Below the pieces are notes generated by a model, which did not search any database, was not told where the DNA came from, and saw only the letters and a list, made by a program, of their open reading frames with translations. From positions 1 to 64,000 of the forward strand of contig NZ_AAVU01000040.1 in assembly GCF_000169095.1 (NCBI RefSeq): 64,000 nt of DNA, in the 5' to 3' direction. Positions 52,114-61,339 of the stretch are shown here, piece after piece. A program made the position numbers and the translations under genes. Origin of the DNA: Lyngbya sp. PCC 8106. Lineage in GTDB: Bacteria > Cyanobacteriota > Cyanobacteriia > Cyanobacteriales > Microcoleaceae. Each line of letters starts with the position of its first letter. Position 1 is the first letter of the stretch.

Positions 52114-52226
52114 AAAAAGTTTTGTAATAATCCCTATGAGGGATTGAAACAATGCCTTGTGAACCTACTGGCGTTCGTTGCTCTACCCTGCGTAATATCG
52201 CTAAAATCCCTATGAGGGATTGAAAC
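52114..52226 (+). CRISPR. Two-repeat degenerate mini-CRISPR (CreA-like candidate)
   Basis: Two copies of the 3' part of the array repeat in plus orientation: ATAATCCCTATGAGGGATTG followed by AAAC ending at 52150, and AAATCCCTATGAGGGATTG followed by AAAC ending at 52226. The distance between ends is 76 nt, equal to one 37-nt repeat plus a 39-nt spacer (52151-52189). The 5' 11-13 nt of each repeat are diverged, but the hairpin and the ATTGAAAC tag needed for Cas6 cutting are intact. Orientation is opposite to the main array and cas genes. The second repeat ends one base before the cas3 stop codon. It is either an old array remnant or a crRNA-like regulator. Confidence 0.8.
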
Positions 52227-52227
52227 C

Positions 52228-54411
52228 CTAAGCCATCCATATTTCACCTCCCTGGCTTTTCAGCCAACTAGCTAACGTATCAATTAATAAAGCCGACTGT
52301 CCAAAGGCGATCGCATAGGGTGCGCTACCATGAATACTGTTGCGATCGCTAATGGGATAAATTTGAAAGTGCATCGGTAGACGCAACCGCATCCTTACCT
52401 CAGCAACCGGAAACCGCAACACATAGCAAACCAACGCCTTTCGCTTCAGTCGCTTGTTAATTTCACCGATCCAATAATTCTCAGGTTGCCAAACTTCTAT
52501 CCCTTTTAATATCTGAACATCCCAAGAGTCAGCCACCACCTGTAAATCACCCGAATAAGTAAATTTCCAGTTCAATCGTTCCTCACGGTAACGCAACAAT
52601 TTCATAAACCCTAAACAATATTCAAATCTACCTTTAGGAATGGGTGTTTCAGTACGATTGACGACTTCTTGACGTAATCTTTTAAATGCAACTTCTGTCA
52701 TCGTTTCAATCTCCAGATGACTTAAAATTCCGGGTAAATCATAGGTTTTAAACCGATCCACTTCATTGGATTCTGTTAAATCATATAAACCGCATTGCAA
52801 GGCACTCGAACCTCGAAAACTCGCCGCTTCGTCAACAATTGGATTCCCCGTTTTGCGATCAAAATCATCTCGCCATTCTTCCCCTAACGCTTTAATTCTT
52901 CCTGCGACTTTTCCTAAACTGGTTTGAAAGACTTGCTGACAATCTTGCTTAAATTGTTGCTGACTGCCTTGATACTGCTGTTTAATGGTTTTATGACCTA
53001 ATTTCCAACACAACATCACCGACTGAACTGCACCCCATTTTTGATAATATCCTCGAAAGTCATTAATTTGGCGATACTTTTCTCGAATTTGGTCATAGAA
53101 GAAACAGCGATCATAAATATCATTGGGTTTTAAGGGAGATTCATCCCCTGAAAACAGGCGTTCAACGAGGAAGTTCGGGATTAAAGCATAGGCTGTAAAT
53201 TGCTGAAATTTAATCTCTTCGACCTGGCGTTCATAGCCGCTATGTCTTCCCAGTCTTCCTAAGCGTTGAATGAAGTTCCCCGCATCGGCTGATTCAAAAA
53301 TGAGGAGGTTAATTTTGAAGTCTACCCCGACATCAATTGTACTGGTTCCCAACACTAAATCTGCGGCAAGCGATCGCATTTTTTCGGCTTTCCCAGATAA
53401 CCCGGTATTTTCCCCCACTGTTAACCCTTTGGGTTCAAATACATCGCGAAAAAATGGCACTAATCGTTTGACAGCAGCAATGGAATTGAGAATAATTGCG
53501 CCTTTACTACCGGGATGCTGTAAAAAGTGATCCAGAATGCGATCGCTATTTTCTTTTAACCAAGTTTCTGACGCGCCTGCGGTTGATTCTAGGGAAATAA
53601 AGTTAAGTTCAGTTTCTCGTAATATATTACGCCATCCTTGAGATTCTAACTGTTTAGACTCCTCAATTGAATTGGGAAATTGATACTTATTTTCTTCTAA
53701 AGGGTTAATCTGTTTAATCCGAAATCCGGCGAGAGTTAATTTTTCGGTTAACTGAGATTCTGGAGTAGCGGAGAGGAATACAAACTTTTTGTTGCGGTTG
53801 GTGTTTTTAATTAACAGCATCGTATTAATGACGCTAGAAATTTGAGGCGCAGAGAATACATGAAATTCATCAAAGATAAAAACATCAAAATCTTTATCTA
53901 TTTTTCCCCAGAGTTTATCTGGACTATCTTTTGGCATTAGATAGGAACCTTGATGGAGGTAGTGAAACAGATCTGGGTTAGTTAAGAGGATTTCAGATTG
54001 ACCTGAACGAGTAGCGATCGCCGCCGATTTTCTCAGCTTTTCATTCTCGGCATAAATTTCTAACTCTGCACTACTTAAACGGTTGACACGGGGTTCATAT
54101 TTGGGTTTAAACTGTTCAATATATCCTTGAATTTGAATCTCTTGGTCGCGAGAAAGTTCATTCGTTGGATACAACCCAATTGCATAAAAATTGGTTGAAA
54201 GTGTTTCTAAATAAGCCGCTAAACTTTTGCCATCTCCGGTAAAAGCAGTATTCATAATCACGTCAATATTGGGATTACGGATTGCTTTGAGAGTTTCGAC
54301 TTGATGCCACGTTAAACACCAACCGGGGGGAAGTTTGACATCTGAGGGAGTCTCGTCCGCCGGACAGGAATAAACGGGTTTGAGGGTAATTTTGTCATCG
54401 GACTTATCCAT
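52228..54411 (-). CDS. cas3: Type I-D helicase Cas3 (Cas3' without HD)
   Basis: 727 residues. DExH helicase motifs: MNTAFTGDGKSLAAYL (motif I), DVFIFDEFHVFS (motif II), FVFLSATPESQ (motif III), GTSTIDVGVDFKINLLI (motif V) and FIQRLGRLGRHSGY (motif VI). No HD domain; in I-D that activity is in Cas10d. It unwinds and reels DNA after target recognition. Its promoter faces the WYL gene in a 91-bp gap with symmetric sites. Because a 426-bp gap, the mini-CRISPR and a terminator-equipped small gene follow, cas3 is probably a separate transcript from cas10d. Confidence 0.95.
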   Translation of the reverse strand: MDKSDDKITLKPVYSCPADETPSDVKLPPGWCLTWHQVETLKAIRNPNIDVIMNTAFTGDGKSLAAYLETLSTNFYAIGLYPTNELSRDQEIQIQGYIEQFKPKYEPRVNRLSSAELEIYAENEKLRKSAAIATRSGQSEILLTNPDLFHYLHQGSYLMPKDSPDKLWGKIDKDFDVFIFDEFHVFSAPQISSVINTMLLIKNTNRNKKFVFLSATPESQLTEKLTLAGFRIKQINPLEENKYQFPNSIEESKQLESQGWRNILRETELNFISLESTAGASETWLKENSDRILDHFLQHPGSKGAIILNSIAAVKRLVPFFRDVFEPKGLTVGENTGLSGKAEKMRSLAADLVLGTSTIDVGVDFKINLLIFESADAGNFIQRLGRLGRHSGYERQVEEIKFQQFTAYALIPNFLVERLFSGDESPLKPNDIYDRCFFYDQIREKYRQINDFRGYYQKWGAVQSVMLCWKLGHKTIKQQYQGSQQQFKQDCQQVFQTSLGKVAGRIKALGEEWRDDFDRKTGNPIVDEAASFRGSSALQCGLYDLTESNEVDRFKTYDLPGILSHLEIETMTEVAFKRLRQEVVNRTETPIPKGRFEYCLGFMKLLRYREERLNWKFTYSGDLQVVADSWDVQILKGIEVWQPENYWIGEINKRLKRKALVCYVLRFPVAEVRMRLRLPMHFQIYPISDRNSIHGSAPYAIAFGQSALLIDTLASWLKSQGGEIWMA

Positions 54412-54417
54412 AAGTTG

Positions 54418-54499
54418 TGTCCGTAAGTTGTTGATATTGCCTATAATATCGGTGAAAATAAAAGAGTGTCAAGAAAAATACAGAAAAAGTATACGGACA
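54418..54499. promoter_or_regulatory. Inverted pair of 8-bp sites in the cas3/WYL divergent promoter
   Basis: TGTCCGTA (54418-54425) lies 6 bp before the cas3 start, and its exact inverse TACGGACA (54492-54499) lies 3 bp before the WYL gene start at 54503. They flank a TATAAT at 54442-54447. The symmetric placing at both translation starts suggests an operator pair, perhaps for the WYL protein itself. Confidence 0.5.
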
Positions 54500-54502
54500 A
54501 AT

Positions 54503-55381
54503 ATGAGTCGTAAAGGTCAATCAATTACGTTGTCAGTTTCAGAACGAGACAAAGCCGAACTTGAAGCCCTGGCGTTGGAGTATGGGATGACGTGGGGTGA
54601 ACGCCCAAATATCTCGAAGTTAGTGGAAGCGATCGCCCGTCACAAACTGCTGATCACCGCAAATAACGATTGGTCACCCGAACGGATCAAAGCTTTGGAT
54701 ACTGCGAGGTTAGCATTAATGGATGCGGGAAAAATGGAAGAAGCAGTTGCAATTGCCCAATTGTTGTGCGATCGCAGTGAACTGACGATTCCGTTTCGGA
54801 CTGAAATTGAACGTTTTCTGAATAACCCTCAACCCGCTTGGCGACAAAAGATAGATAATCTGATTCACCGTCAGCAACCTTTTCAGTTATCCTATCGGGA
54901 TGCCGCAGAACGTCAGTGGACTTATACCATTTTACACGCCCGAATTATGCCGATTGAAAAACGCGAATATTTAGTCTGTCGTTGTCAGGAATCGGAGGGA
55001 AATCGGGATGTTGAAGAACTGCGGCATAATTGGTCATTACGATTAGATCGGATTCAAGATGCAGCAGTCATTTCTATCGATAAAGTTTGGATGTCTGACT
55101 TAGAACGGTTAGCTGTTGAGTTTCAAGTCTATCAAGGATTAGCGTTTAGTTACCAACGTAAACTGGATGATACTTTTGTCAGTGAAATTGAAGGTAAACC
55201 CCGAACAAGAAAAGTGGTGAGAAATATTTTTAGTAGTTTTTGGTTTCTTCGGGAAATTGCACCGTATTATGAAGATTGTCAAGTAATTTCTCCAGATAGT
55301 ATCCGTCAACGAATACAGCAAAAATTACTCTTAGCTTGTCAGAATTATGATCTAGAAAATGGGAAAACGCCCAACAATTAA
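54503..55381 (+). CDS. WYL-domain transcriptional regulator divergent from cas3
   Basis: About 292 residues from the ATG at 54503 (MSRKGQSITLSVSERDKAELEALALEYG); an in-frame start at 54380 lies inside cas3 and is rejected. The N-terminal part (ISKLVEAIARHKLLI) is an RHH/wHTH-like DNA-binding region. Residues 120-220 form the WYL domain (PFQLSYRDAAERQWTYTILHARIMPIEKREYLVCRCQ). The C-terminal WCX-like region has RKVVRNIFSSFWFLREIAPYYEDCQVISPDSIRQRI. WYL proteins often control CRISPR-Cas genes and sense nucleic acids or nucleotides. The position suggests control of cas3 and its own gene. Confidence 0.85.
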   Translation: MSRKGQSITLSVSERDKAELEALALEYGMTWGERPNISKLVEAIARHKLLITANNDWSPERIKALDTARLALMDAGKMEEAVAIAQLLCDRSELTIPFRTEIERFLNNPQPAWRQKIDNLIHRQQPFQLSYRDAAERQWTYTILHARIMPIEKREYLVCRCQESEGNRDVEELRHNWSLRLDRIQDAAVISIDKVWMSDLERLAVEFQVYQGLAFSYQRKLDDTFVSEIEGKPRTRKVVRNIFSSFWFLREIAPYYEDCQVISPDSIRQRIQQKLLLACQNYDLENGKTPNN

Positions 55382-55450
55382 GTTGAGCATTTTTTGTCCG
55401 GGCTTCGTAAACTATTTCTAGGTATTCTCGTTGAAGAACGTTTATTTTTT

Positions 55451-57274
55451 CTATTTTTTCTGGGCTGCGGGTTTGGGTTTGGGCGGCCCGAAATAACCTT
55501 TAAAAATCTCGTGGGCAATGGGGGCGGCAGACACTGAACCATAACCCCCTGCTTCGACGGCAACCGCGATCGCAATTTCTGGTTTATCCGCCGGCCCAAA
55601 CGCGATATACATAGAATTATCGGGTTTTCCAGGGATTTCTACCGTCCCTGTTTTTCCGCCCGTTAAAGGAATAGAACCATCATTTAAACGGCGTCCGGTT
55701 CCTTCTTTAACCACAGAAATTAACCCTTGACGAATCACATTTAATGTAGCCGGAGAAATCGAGGTTTTTACCCGTTCGGTTTCCGGTGTATTGGTTTGAG
55801 AAGCCAGTAAATGAGGTTGAACTCGCCATCCCCCATTAGCAACTGTTGCCGTCATCACCGCCAATTCTAACGGCGTTACTAATACTAATCCCTGACCAAT
55901 TGACATCGAAACCGTATCCCCAACATACCAGGGTTCACCATAGTTTTGTTCCTTTTCAGCCGGTGTCGGAATTTGACCGTGATTTCCACTATCAAGTCCT
56001 AAAAGATCTAAATCAATTGAACCGCCAATCCCTAATTCTCGACCCCATTTTGAAATTTGTTCGGGGCCTGCTTTCATCCCCACTTGATAGAAAAAAGTGT
56101 TACTACTAACGGTTAATGCTTTTTGAAATCCAATTACCCCATACCCTGCATTATTGTATTCGTGGAAAGAAGTATTCCCCACAGTAATCGCCGCCGAAGT
56201 CATTAATGTAGAATTGGGTTTAAACTTACCCGACTCGATCCCGGCAGTGGCGGTAACAACTTTAAAGGTACTTCCAGGCGGATACCCTTGCATGGCGCGA
56301 TTAAGAAGCGGATTTTCTGACCCTTGCAGTTGATTCCATTCTTTTGCTGTTAACTGACGAGTAAACTGGTTTGGATTGTAATTTGGACTACTAGCCATCA
56401 CTAAAATCGCCCCGGTTCTGACATCAATTGCCACAGCCGCCCCCCGTCGATCGCCTAATTTTTCCTCGGCTATTTTCTGTAATTTATAGTCGAGAGTCAG
56501 TTGAACAGACTTTCCTGAAACGGGTGATTGTAAGCCTAATTCTTGAATTTCATTTCCTTTGGCATCAACTTCGACTAAACGATTTCCCCAAACCCCTTCT
56601 AACTCAGAATTAGCTTTGTATTCAACTCCGCTTTTCCCGACAATCATTCCCATTGGATAATCGGAATTTGCCTTCAATTCATCCAGTGTAGCTTCTCCGA
56701 TGTATCCTAAAAGATGGGAGGCTAAATTATTATTGGGATAAGAACGTCTAGACTCACCGCGAATTTCAATCCCTCTTGATTTGCCCATTTCTTCTGCTAA
56801 GGCGACGAACATGGAAGGATTGATATCTTGATAAATTCGCACAGGAAGCCGAGAACGATATCCGGCTTTTTCGAGTTGTTCTAAAATTTTGGTTTCGGGA
56901 ATTTTGAGTATTCCACCTAACTGTTTAGCGGTTTTTTGCCATTGTTCGGGGGATTGTTCTTGAGGCCATAAAAAAACGGAACGGGATAAACGACTGGTGG
57001 CGAGAACTTCTCCTTTGCGATCAATGATTTCACCCCGTTTAGCGGGAACTGATGCCAGACGTAGACGATTTGTTTCTGCCCAAAGTCGATTATATTCTCC
57101 TTGAAGAATTTGAAGTTTGGCAAGTTGAATCCCATAGACACTCATTAAACCACTAATTACCAATAGTAGAATAATCCCTTTGTGGAAACGGGAACGTCTG
57201 ACGGTGGAATGATGTACCTCTGGGGCAGTGGTTACATATTTGGGTTGATAGTCAAATAAGGTTTCGGTTGTCAT
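55451..57274 (-). CDS. mrdA: Penicillin-binding protein 2 (elongasome transpeptidase)
   Basis: 607 residues. N-terminal membrane anchor (GIILLLVISGLMSVYGIQLAKL), dimerisation part (RGEIIDRKGEVLATSRLSRSVFLWP), then the transpeptidase with YPPGSTFKVVTATAGIE (catalytic Ser in SxxK), SSNTFFYQVG (SxN) and TGGKTGTVEIPG (KTG). It cross-links peptidoglycan during cell elongation. The family ending TPLELAVMTATVANGGW is present. Monocistronic here. The gap to the WYL gene is 69 bp, convergent. Confidence 0.95.
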   Translation of the reverse strand: MTTETLFDYQPKYVTTAPEVHHSTVRRSRFHKGIILLLVISGLMSVYGIQLAKLQILQGEYNRLWAETNRLRLASVPAKRGEIIDRKGEVLATSRLSRSVFLWPQEQSPEQWQKTAKQLGGILKIPETKILEQLEKAGYRSRLPVRIYQDINPSMFVALAEEMGKSRGIEIRGESRRSYPNNNLASHLLGYIGEATLDELKANSDYPMGMIVGKSGVEYKANSELEGVWGNRLVEVDAKGNEIQELGLQSPVSGKSVQLTLDYKLQKIAEEKLGDRRGAAVAIDVRTGAILVMASSPNYNPNQFTRQLTAKEWNQLQGSENPLLNRAMQGYPPGSTFKVVTATAGIESGKFKPNSTLMTSAAITVGNTSFHEYNNAGYGVIGFQKALTVSSNTFFYQVGMKAGPEQISKWGRELGIGGSIDLDLLGLDSGNHGQIPTPAEKEQNYGEPWYVGDTVSMSIGQGLVLVTPLELAVMTATVANGGWRVQPHLLASQTNTPETERVKTSISPATLNVIRQGLISVVKEGTGRRLNDGSIPLTGGKTGTVEIPGKPDNSMYIAFGPADKPEIAIAVAVEAGGYGSVSAAPIAHEIFKGYFGPPKPKPAAQKK

Positions 57275-57731
57275 AGGAATTACATTAGTGTATTATTTAT
57301 TATTCCCGATGAAGGGAGGTCAAAATCCGGATAATATGATGAATAATCTAGAAGGTGAACCCGGAAAAAGCAAGGAGTGTAGGTATCTTTTTGGTGAATT
57401 ATTAACGGAATTCCAAGCTTTAATACGTTCAACCTGTGGGAGTTAGCCGGGGTCAAGATTAAACCATTTTGTAACCCTTGATTTGGGGGTTTAATGAAGC
57501 TATCAACCTATTGTTCTGATGTTTGGCGATGCTGTTATCAAAGCAGATAGGGAATACAAGGGGTTCTAGATTATCAATCGGATGAGAGGGAAATTAAAGC
57601 GGATATTTAGATCGTTTTAATTCATCTACCCATTTTATTTTGTCTGGAGTGCTTCCCTATTTCTAAAGACGTTAGATTTTGCTTGGAAGTTCCTCAAAAA
57701 ATGCTTGATTGTTGAACTGATATTTCTCTTT
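57275..57731. other. 457-bp intergenic region
   Basis: Between the mrdA start and the nanE stop. I see no open frame with recognisable sequence, no tRNA, and no repeat. It must carry the mrdA promoter. Confidence 0.5.
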
Positions 57732-58433
57732 TTATGATCCGAATGTTTTCACCTCCATTAAAGCCGTTTGATAATTTTTGACTTGAATATCTATTCCCGT
57801 AATTGCTGTCCCGACAACAACGGCATAAGCCCCTAATTCAATTGCTTTTTGGGCTTGTTGAGGTGAAGAAATTCCGCCTTCACAAATGACCGGAACTTCT
57901 AGTTTTTTGACCATATTTTCCAGCAATTTAAAGCCGGGAGGAGTATAAGTTTCTGTGTCTTTTGTATACCCATAAAGTGTTGTTCCGACAAAATCTGCAC
58001 CCGCTTTAACGGCTGCTATCGCGACTTCTAGGGTGTCTACATCTGCCATAACCTGTTTACCTAATTCTTGCTGAATTTGAGGAATCAGGGTGTTTATTGT
58101 TTCTCCGTTGGGACGATTTCTTAATGTCGCATCTATAGCAATAATATCAGCCCCCGCCTCGGCGATCGCAATTGCATCTGCAAACTGAGGGGTGATATAA
58201 ACTTCAAAACCGGGAATTGATTGTTTCCACAGTCCAATAATTGGTTGTGTTATCCGTTCCCGCACGGCTTTGATATGATCGGGTGTATCAACTCGGACTC
58301 CGACTGCACCTTGATTAATCGCCGCTTTTGCCATTGCTGCAATTATAATCGGATCATGCAAGGGAGAGTCAACAGGTGCTTGACAAGAAACAATCAAAGA
58401 TTGAGGTGGAATAAGATTTTGATCATGGGTCAT
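57732..58433 (-). CDS. nanE: N-acetylmannosamine-6-phosphate 2-epimerase
   Basis: 233 residues, TIM barrel. The pattern fits NanE: SLIVSCQAPVDSPLHDPIIIAAMAKAAINQGAVGVRVDTPDHIKAVRERITQPIIGLWK, VYITPQFADAIAIAEAGADIIAIDATLRNRPNG, VMADVDTLEVAIAAVKAGADFVGTTLYGYT and VICEGGISSPQQAQKAIELGAYAVVVGTAITG. It interconverts ManNAc-6-P and GlcNAc-6-P in amino-sugar metabolism. No other sialic-acid genes are near. Confidence 0.93.
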   Translation of the reverse strand: MTHDQNLIPPQSLIVSCQAPVDSPLHDPIIIAAMAKAAINQGAVGVRVDTPDHIKAVRERITQPIIGLWKQSIPGFEVYITPQFADAIAIAEAGADIIAIDATLRNRPNGETINTLIPQIQQELGKQVMADVDTLEVAIAAVKAGADFVGTTLYGYTKDTETYTPPGFKLLENMVKKLEVPVICEGGISSPQQAQKAIELGAYAVVVGTAITGIDIQVKNYQTALMEVKTFGS

Positions 58434-58608
58434 TGTAAATATGAGCTGGTTTTTGCTATATATTCTATAATCTAACGGAGAATCGTTAAAAAGGGTTTAA
58501 CCTTTTTTTGATATTTTATATTTCTTAATTTTTGATCATTGATACAATTTAAGGACACCCAGATGATGTCCCTACAAAGTGTTCATGTTGAGATTGTCTA
58601 ATTTTAGG

Positions 58609-59403
58609 TTAGATTTCAGCCGGGGCTGTTTTTTTGCGAAGACTCAGTTTGGGTAACAGCGCATATTTAAGAGTATAACCGAAATAGGTGAATAAAATAA
58701 TAATAACTGCACCAATTCCGACTGGACTAGGTATCCAAAACAGGGCTTCTAACTGGTTTACTTCTCCGGGTTTTAGTGTCCAAACCAGTTGACCATTTTG
58801 TTTAGAAGTTACAGCTAGAGGTTTGGGGTGGTCTGGGTTGATCCCATCAGATTCCACGAGTTTTGCACCCCAAGGTGTATCTAAACTAAACTGTAATTCT
58901 AGCAATTCTCCCGAACCAATCAAAACCTGTTCTTGGGTTGTCAGTAACGCCAGCGATCGCAAATCTAATTCTAAACTTAAATGATTTCGCAAAACAAAGA
59001 TAAAATTATTTTGCGTTAGATCTAAATTCGATGAAAATTGAGGTAAATTATCTTCAATTTGATCTTTGAACTTTCCCTTTTGATCGGGACTAATCGGATT
59101 AAAAAACTGTTCAAACTTTTCTTCTAAATCTGCCCCATTATTAAACGGAATCGTCACTAAAATTTCTCGATCTGAGACTCGCTGTGTTCGTCCCTGAACC
59201 CTTCTAACCCGTTGTTTGAGACTGCTTACCCACTCATTAACACCATCCCGACTAAAGCCTGTTAAGCGTTCCGATAGCTGTATTGTTTGCTGAATGGTTC
59301 CGTGAGTTTGGCTATCAAATTCTATCCCGACATCGTATTCAACACACCCCGTTAATAACAAACAGGTTAGAAAAACGATGAATAGCGTTCGGATCGTTTT
59401 CAT
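58609..59403 (-). CDS. DUF3153 lipoprotein
   Basis: 264 residues. Signal with lipobox FLTCLLLTGCVEYDVG (Cys20), so it is lipid-anchored. One hydrophobic helix near the C-terminus (VGIGAVIIILFTYFGYTLKYALL) would give a second membrane contact. The soluble part has IEFDSQTHGTIQQTIQLSERLTGFSR and EILVTIPFNNGADLEEKFEQFFNPI, the DUF3153 pattern found in cyanobacteria and plastids. Function unknown. Confidence 0.85.
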   Translation of the reverse strand: MKTIRTLFIVFLTCLLLTGCVEYDVGIEFDSQTHGTIQQTIQLSERLTGFSRDGVNEWVSSLKQRVRRVQGRTQRVSDREILVTIPFNNGADLEEKFEQFFNPISPDQKGKFKDQIEDNLPQFSSNLDLTQNNFIFVLRNHLSLELDLRSLALLTTQEQVLIGSGELLELQFSLDTPWGAKLVESDGINPDHPKPLAVTSKQNGQLVWTLKPGEVNQLEALFWIPSPVGIGAVIIILFTYFGYTLKYALLPKLSLRKKTAPAEI

Positions 59404-59461
59404 AATTCAACTCTCAACTTAGACAGTTTATGGCAATCTTTGAACAGTTTTAATACCCAAT

Positions 59462-60766
59462 TTATTTCCGGGCGGCAACTCCCAACTGATTAAACAACAT
59501 ACTGGGAACATAAGAACTTCCGCCTAACCATTCCGGGCGATCGCTTAAATCTCCTAATTGTTTAAAGGCTTCAAAAATGTTACCTGCTACCATTGTATTC
59601 TTCAAACGGCCGACTATTTTACCTTTTTCGACTTTATAACCTAAATCCAAATTGACTGAAAATTCTCCAGCGAGTTGATTTGACTGACCCGCCCCCAACA
59701 CTTGATCAACGATTAATCCTTCGTCCATACTAGCAATTAAATCGTCTGTAGAAGTGCTTCCTGGGGCGATACAAAGATTCACTAAAGAAGGCCCAGGACG
59801 GGATAATCCACCGCGAAAACCATTTCCAGTCGGCTGAACTTGACCGCGAACTGCCCACTTTCTATCCCAATAAAACCCTTGAACGGTGCCGTTGTCAATT
59901 AAAGTTTTAGAAGTTGTCGGAGTTCCTTCGTCATCAAAGTCACAAGCACCCGGCCCAAACTGAGGATCTTCTGATAAACTAAAGCGAGGATCAAATAGTG
60001 TTTGACCCAGTTTATCACTGAGAGGCGAGGATTTCTGAACAACAGTTTGACCGGATAACACGGTTTTAAACAACCGCCCTAACACCATCGCTACCGCCCT
60101 GGGAGTAAATAAAACGGGAAAAGAACCACTAGAAATCGTTGCTTTTTGTTCGGCGAGACGGTATTTTTGAATTAAATCTTCGACTAGGCGATCGCTTTCA
60201 ATTAGTCTATCTCGGGCAATATCATAGGTGTAAATTTCGAGAAAATCTTCACCGCGAACCAGATTTCCGCCCAAACTTCCGCTTAAAATTTGACTGGATT
60301 GTTCGGCAAAAACGTCTTGGCTAGTGGCAATTTGTACAACTTGAGTGCGAACATGAAAGTCAACATTCACCAGAATTTCTGAATTGTAGTGATGAATTTG
60401 ATCGATTAACGAGTGACCCAATTCTACAAGTTCTTGAGTTGTGGGGGGAGTGTAGGATGTTTTGGGGCTAGAATGATGATAATTTGCTGCAAATTCAAAT
60501 TCTACCGGATCACCAATTTCTGCGGTTTGAATGGCTGCATCGATCAGATCATCAAGTCGGGTTAAATCAGTTGAACTAGCAAATCCTAATTTCCCATTAT
60601 GAATCACTCGTAAAGCGACGCCTTGTTTGGCTTTGGTTTGTAGGGATTTGAGGCGATTATTTTCAAACTCAATCGGTGTATCTTGAGAGGAGAGAAAATA
60701 GACCTCAGCCGCATCGACTTTTTGAGTTGCCTGTCCTAATAGTTGCTCTAGAAGTAAGTTTACCAT
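59462..60766 (-). CDS. TldD/PmbA family protein, PmbA (TldE)-like
   Basis: 434 residues. The start AAEVYFLSSQDTPIEFENNRLKSLQTKAKQGVALRVIHNGKLGFASSTDL is the standard family N-terminus, and GACDFDDEGTPTTSKTLIDNGTVQGFYWDRKWA, LCIAPGSTSTDDLIASMDEGLIVDQVLG and SNQLAGEFSVNLDLGYKVEKGKIVGRLKNTMVAGN are the conserved C-terminal half. I see no HExxxH, so this is the PmbA/TldE-type subunit rather than TldD. TldD-TldE is a metallopeptidase that trims modified peptides and antitoxins. Confidence 0.9.
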   Translation of the reverse strand: MVNLLLEQLLGQATQKVDAAEVYFLSSQDTPIEFENNRLKSLQTKAKQGVALRVIHNGKLGFASSTDLTRLDDLIDAAIQTAEIGDPVEFEFAANYHHSSPKTSYTPPTTQELVELGHSLIDQIHHYNSEILVNVDFHVRTQVVQIATSQDVFAEQSSQILSGSLGGNLVRGEDFLEIYTYDIARDRLIESDRLVEDLIQKYRLAEQKATISSGSFPVLFTPRAVAMVLGRLFKTVLSGQTVVQKSSPLSDKLGQTLFDPRFSLSEDPQFGPGACDFDDEGTPTTSKTLIDNGTVQGFYWDRKWAVRGQVQPTGNGFRGGLSRPGPSLVNLCIAPGSTSTDDLIASMDEGLIVDQVLGAGQSNQLAGEFSVNLDLGYKVEKGKIVGRLKNTMVAGNIFEAFKQLGDLSDRPEWLGGSSYVPSMLFNQLGVAARK

Positions 60767-60841
60767 AATATTATTTTTGAAAGTTGCGGTTGGTCGGTTT
60801 ATCGTTAGACTTTAGCCAATTTCCTCATTTTAGATCGGAAA

Positions 60842-61339
60842 TTATTCCCAAGTCATTGTCCATTGCGTTTCGTTAATCTCGGCTAAAATTTCATCAGGAT
60901 AAAGAATTCCAGTGTTTGTTTTTTCCGCCAGAATATGAAGTTCTATTCCTTCGGAGGGTTCTAACGCTTTTAATGAAGATTCAGTGGCTACCCGCATCGG
61001 TACAAAAAATTGATCTCCTGAATCTAAAGCTGGATCAACATATCGTAAAAAATTCATTTCAACGACGGGATCACAAAGTAAAATCAAAACTCTCACCAAC
61101 TCAATAGAATTTTGGGGATTTTGACTGTTTTCAGGTGAGAAAGTTTGCACTTGAAAGGTGTCCATTTTTTCATCAAACCACTGTTGATAATCTTCACCTG
61201 GCCCCCATTGGGGATAATCACATTCAATATCGGCGACTCCATATCCTTTAATCTGATGGGGATGAACCCATAAACGATTAAATAAACGGTACATCGGAAC
61301 TTTTTTATAGATTTCTTTGATTAAGAGTTTAGAATTCAT
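60842..61339 (-). CDS. Hypothetical protein, 165 residues
   Basis: MNSKLLIKEIYKKVPMYRLF, then HPHQIKGYGVADIECDYPQWGPGEDYQQWFDEKM and VRVLILLCDPVVEMNFLRYVDPALDSGDQFFVPMRVATESSLKAL. Acidic, soluble, no signal peptide or membrane helix. The sequence is well ordered and looks genuine but I do not recognise a family. It is alone on its strand between pmbA-like and raf1. Confidence 0.65.
   Translation of the reverse strand: MNSKLLIKEIYKKVPMYRLFNRLWVHPHQIKGYGVADIECDYPQWGPGEDYQQWFDEKMDTFQVQTFSPENSQNPQNSIELVRVLILLCDPVVEMNFLRYVDPALDSGDQFFVPMRVATESSLKALEPSEGIELHILAEKTNTGILYPDEILAEINETQWTMTWE

Noticed and set aside
54436..54442. Mini-CRISPR target in the cas3 promoter
   Set aside because: Only six of seven bases agree with the spacer start and no GTN PAM precedes it.
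54380..54502. Upstream start for the WYL gene
   Set aside because: It would begin inside cas3 and add 41 residues unlike the family; the ATG at 54503 fits.
57275..57731. Non-coding RNA gene in the mrdA-nanE gap
   Set aside because: No recognisable tRNA, 6S, or other conserved RNA pattern and no clear terminator.
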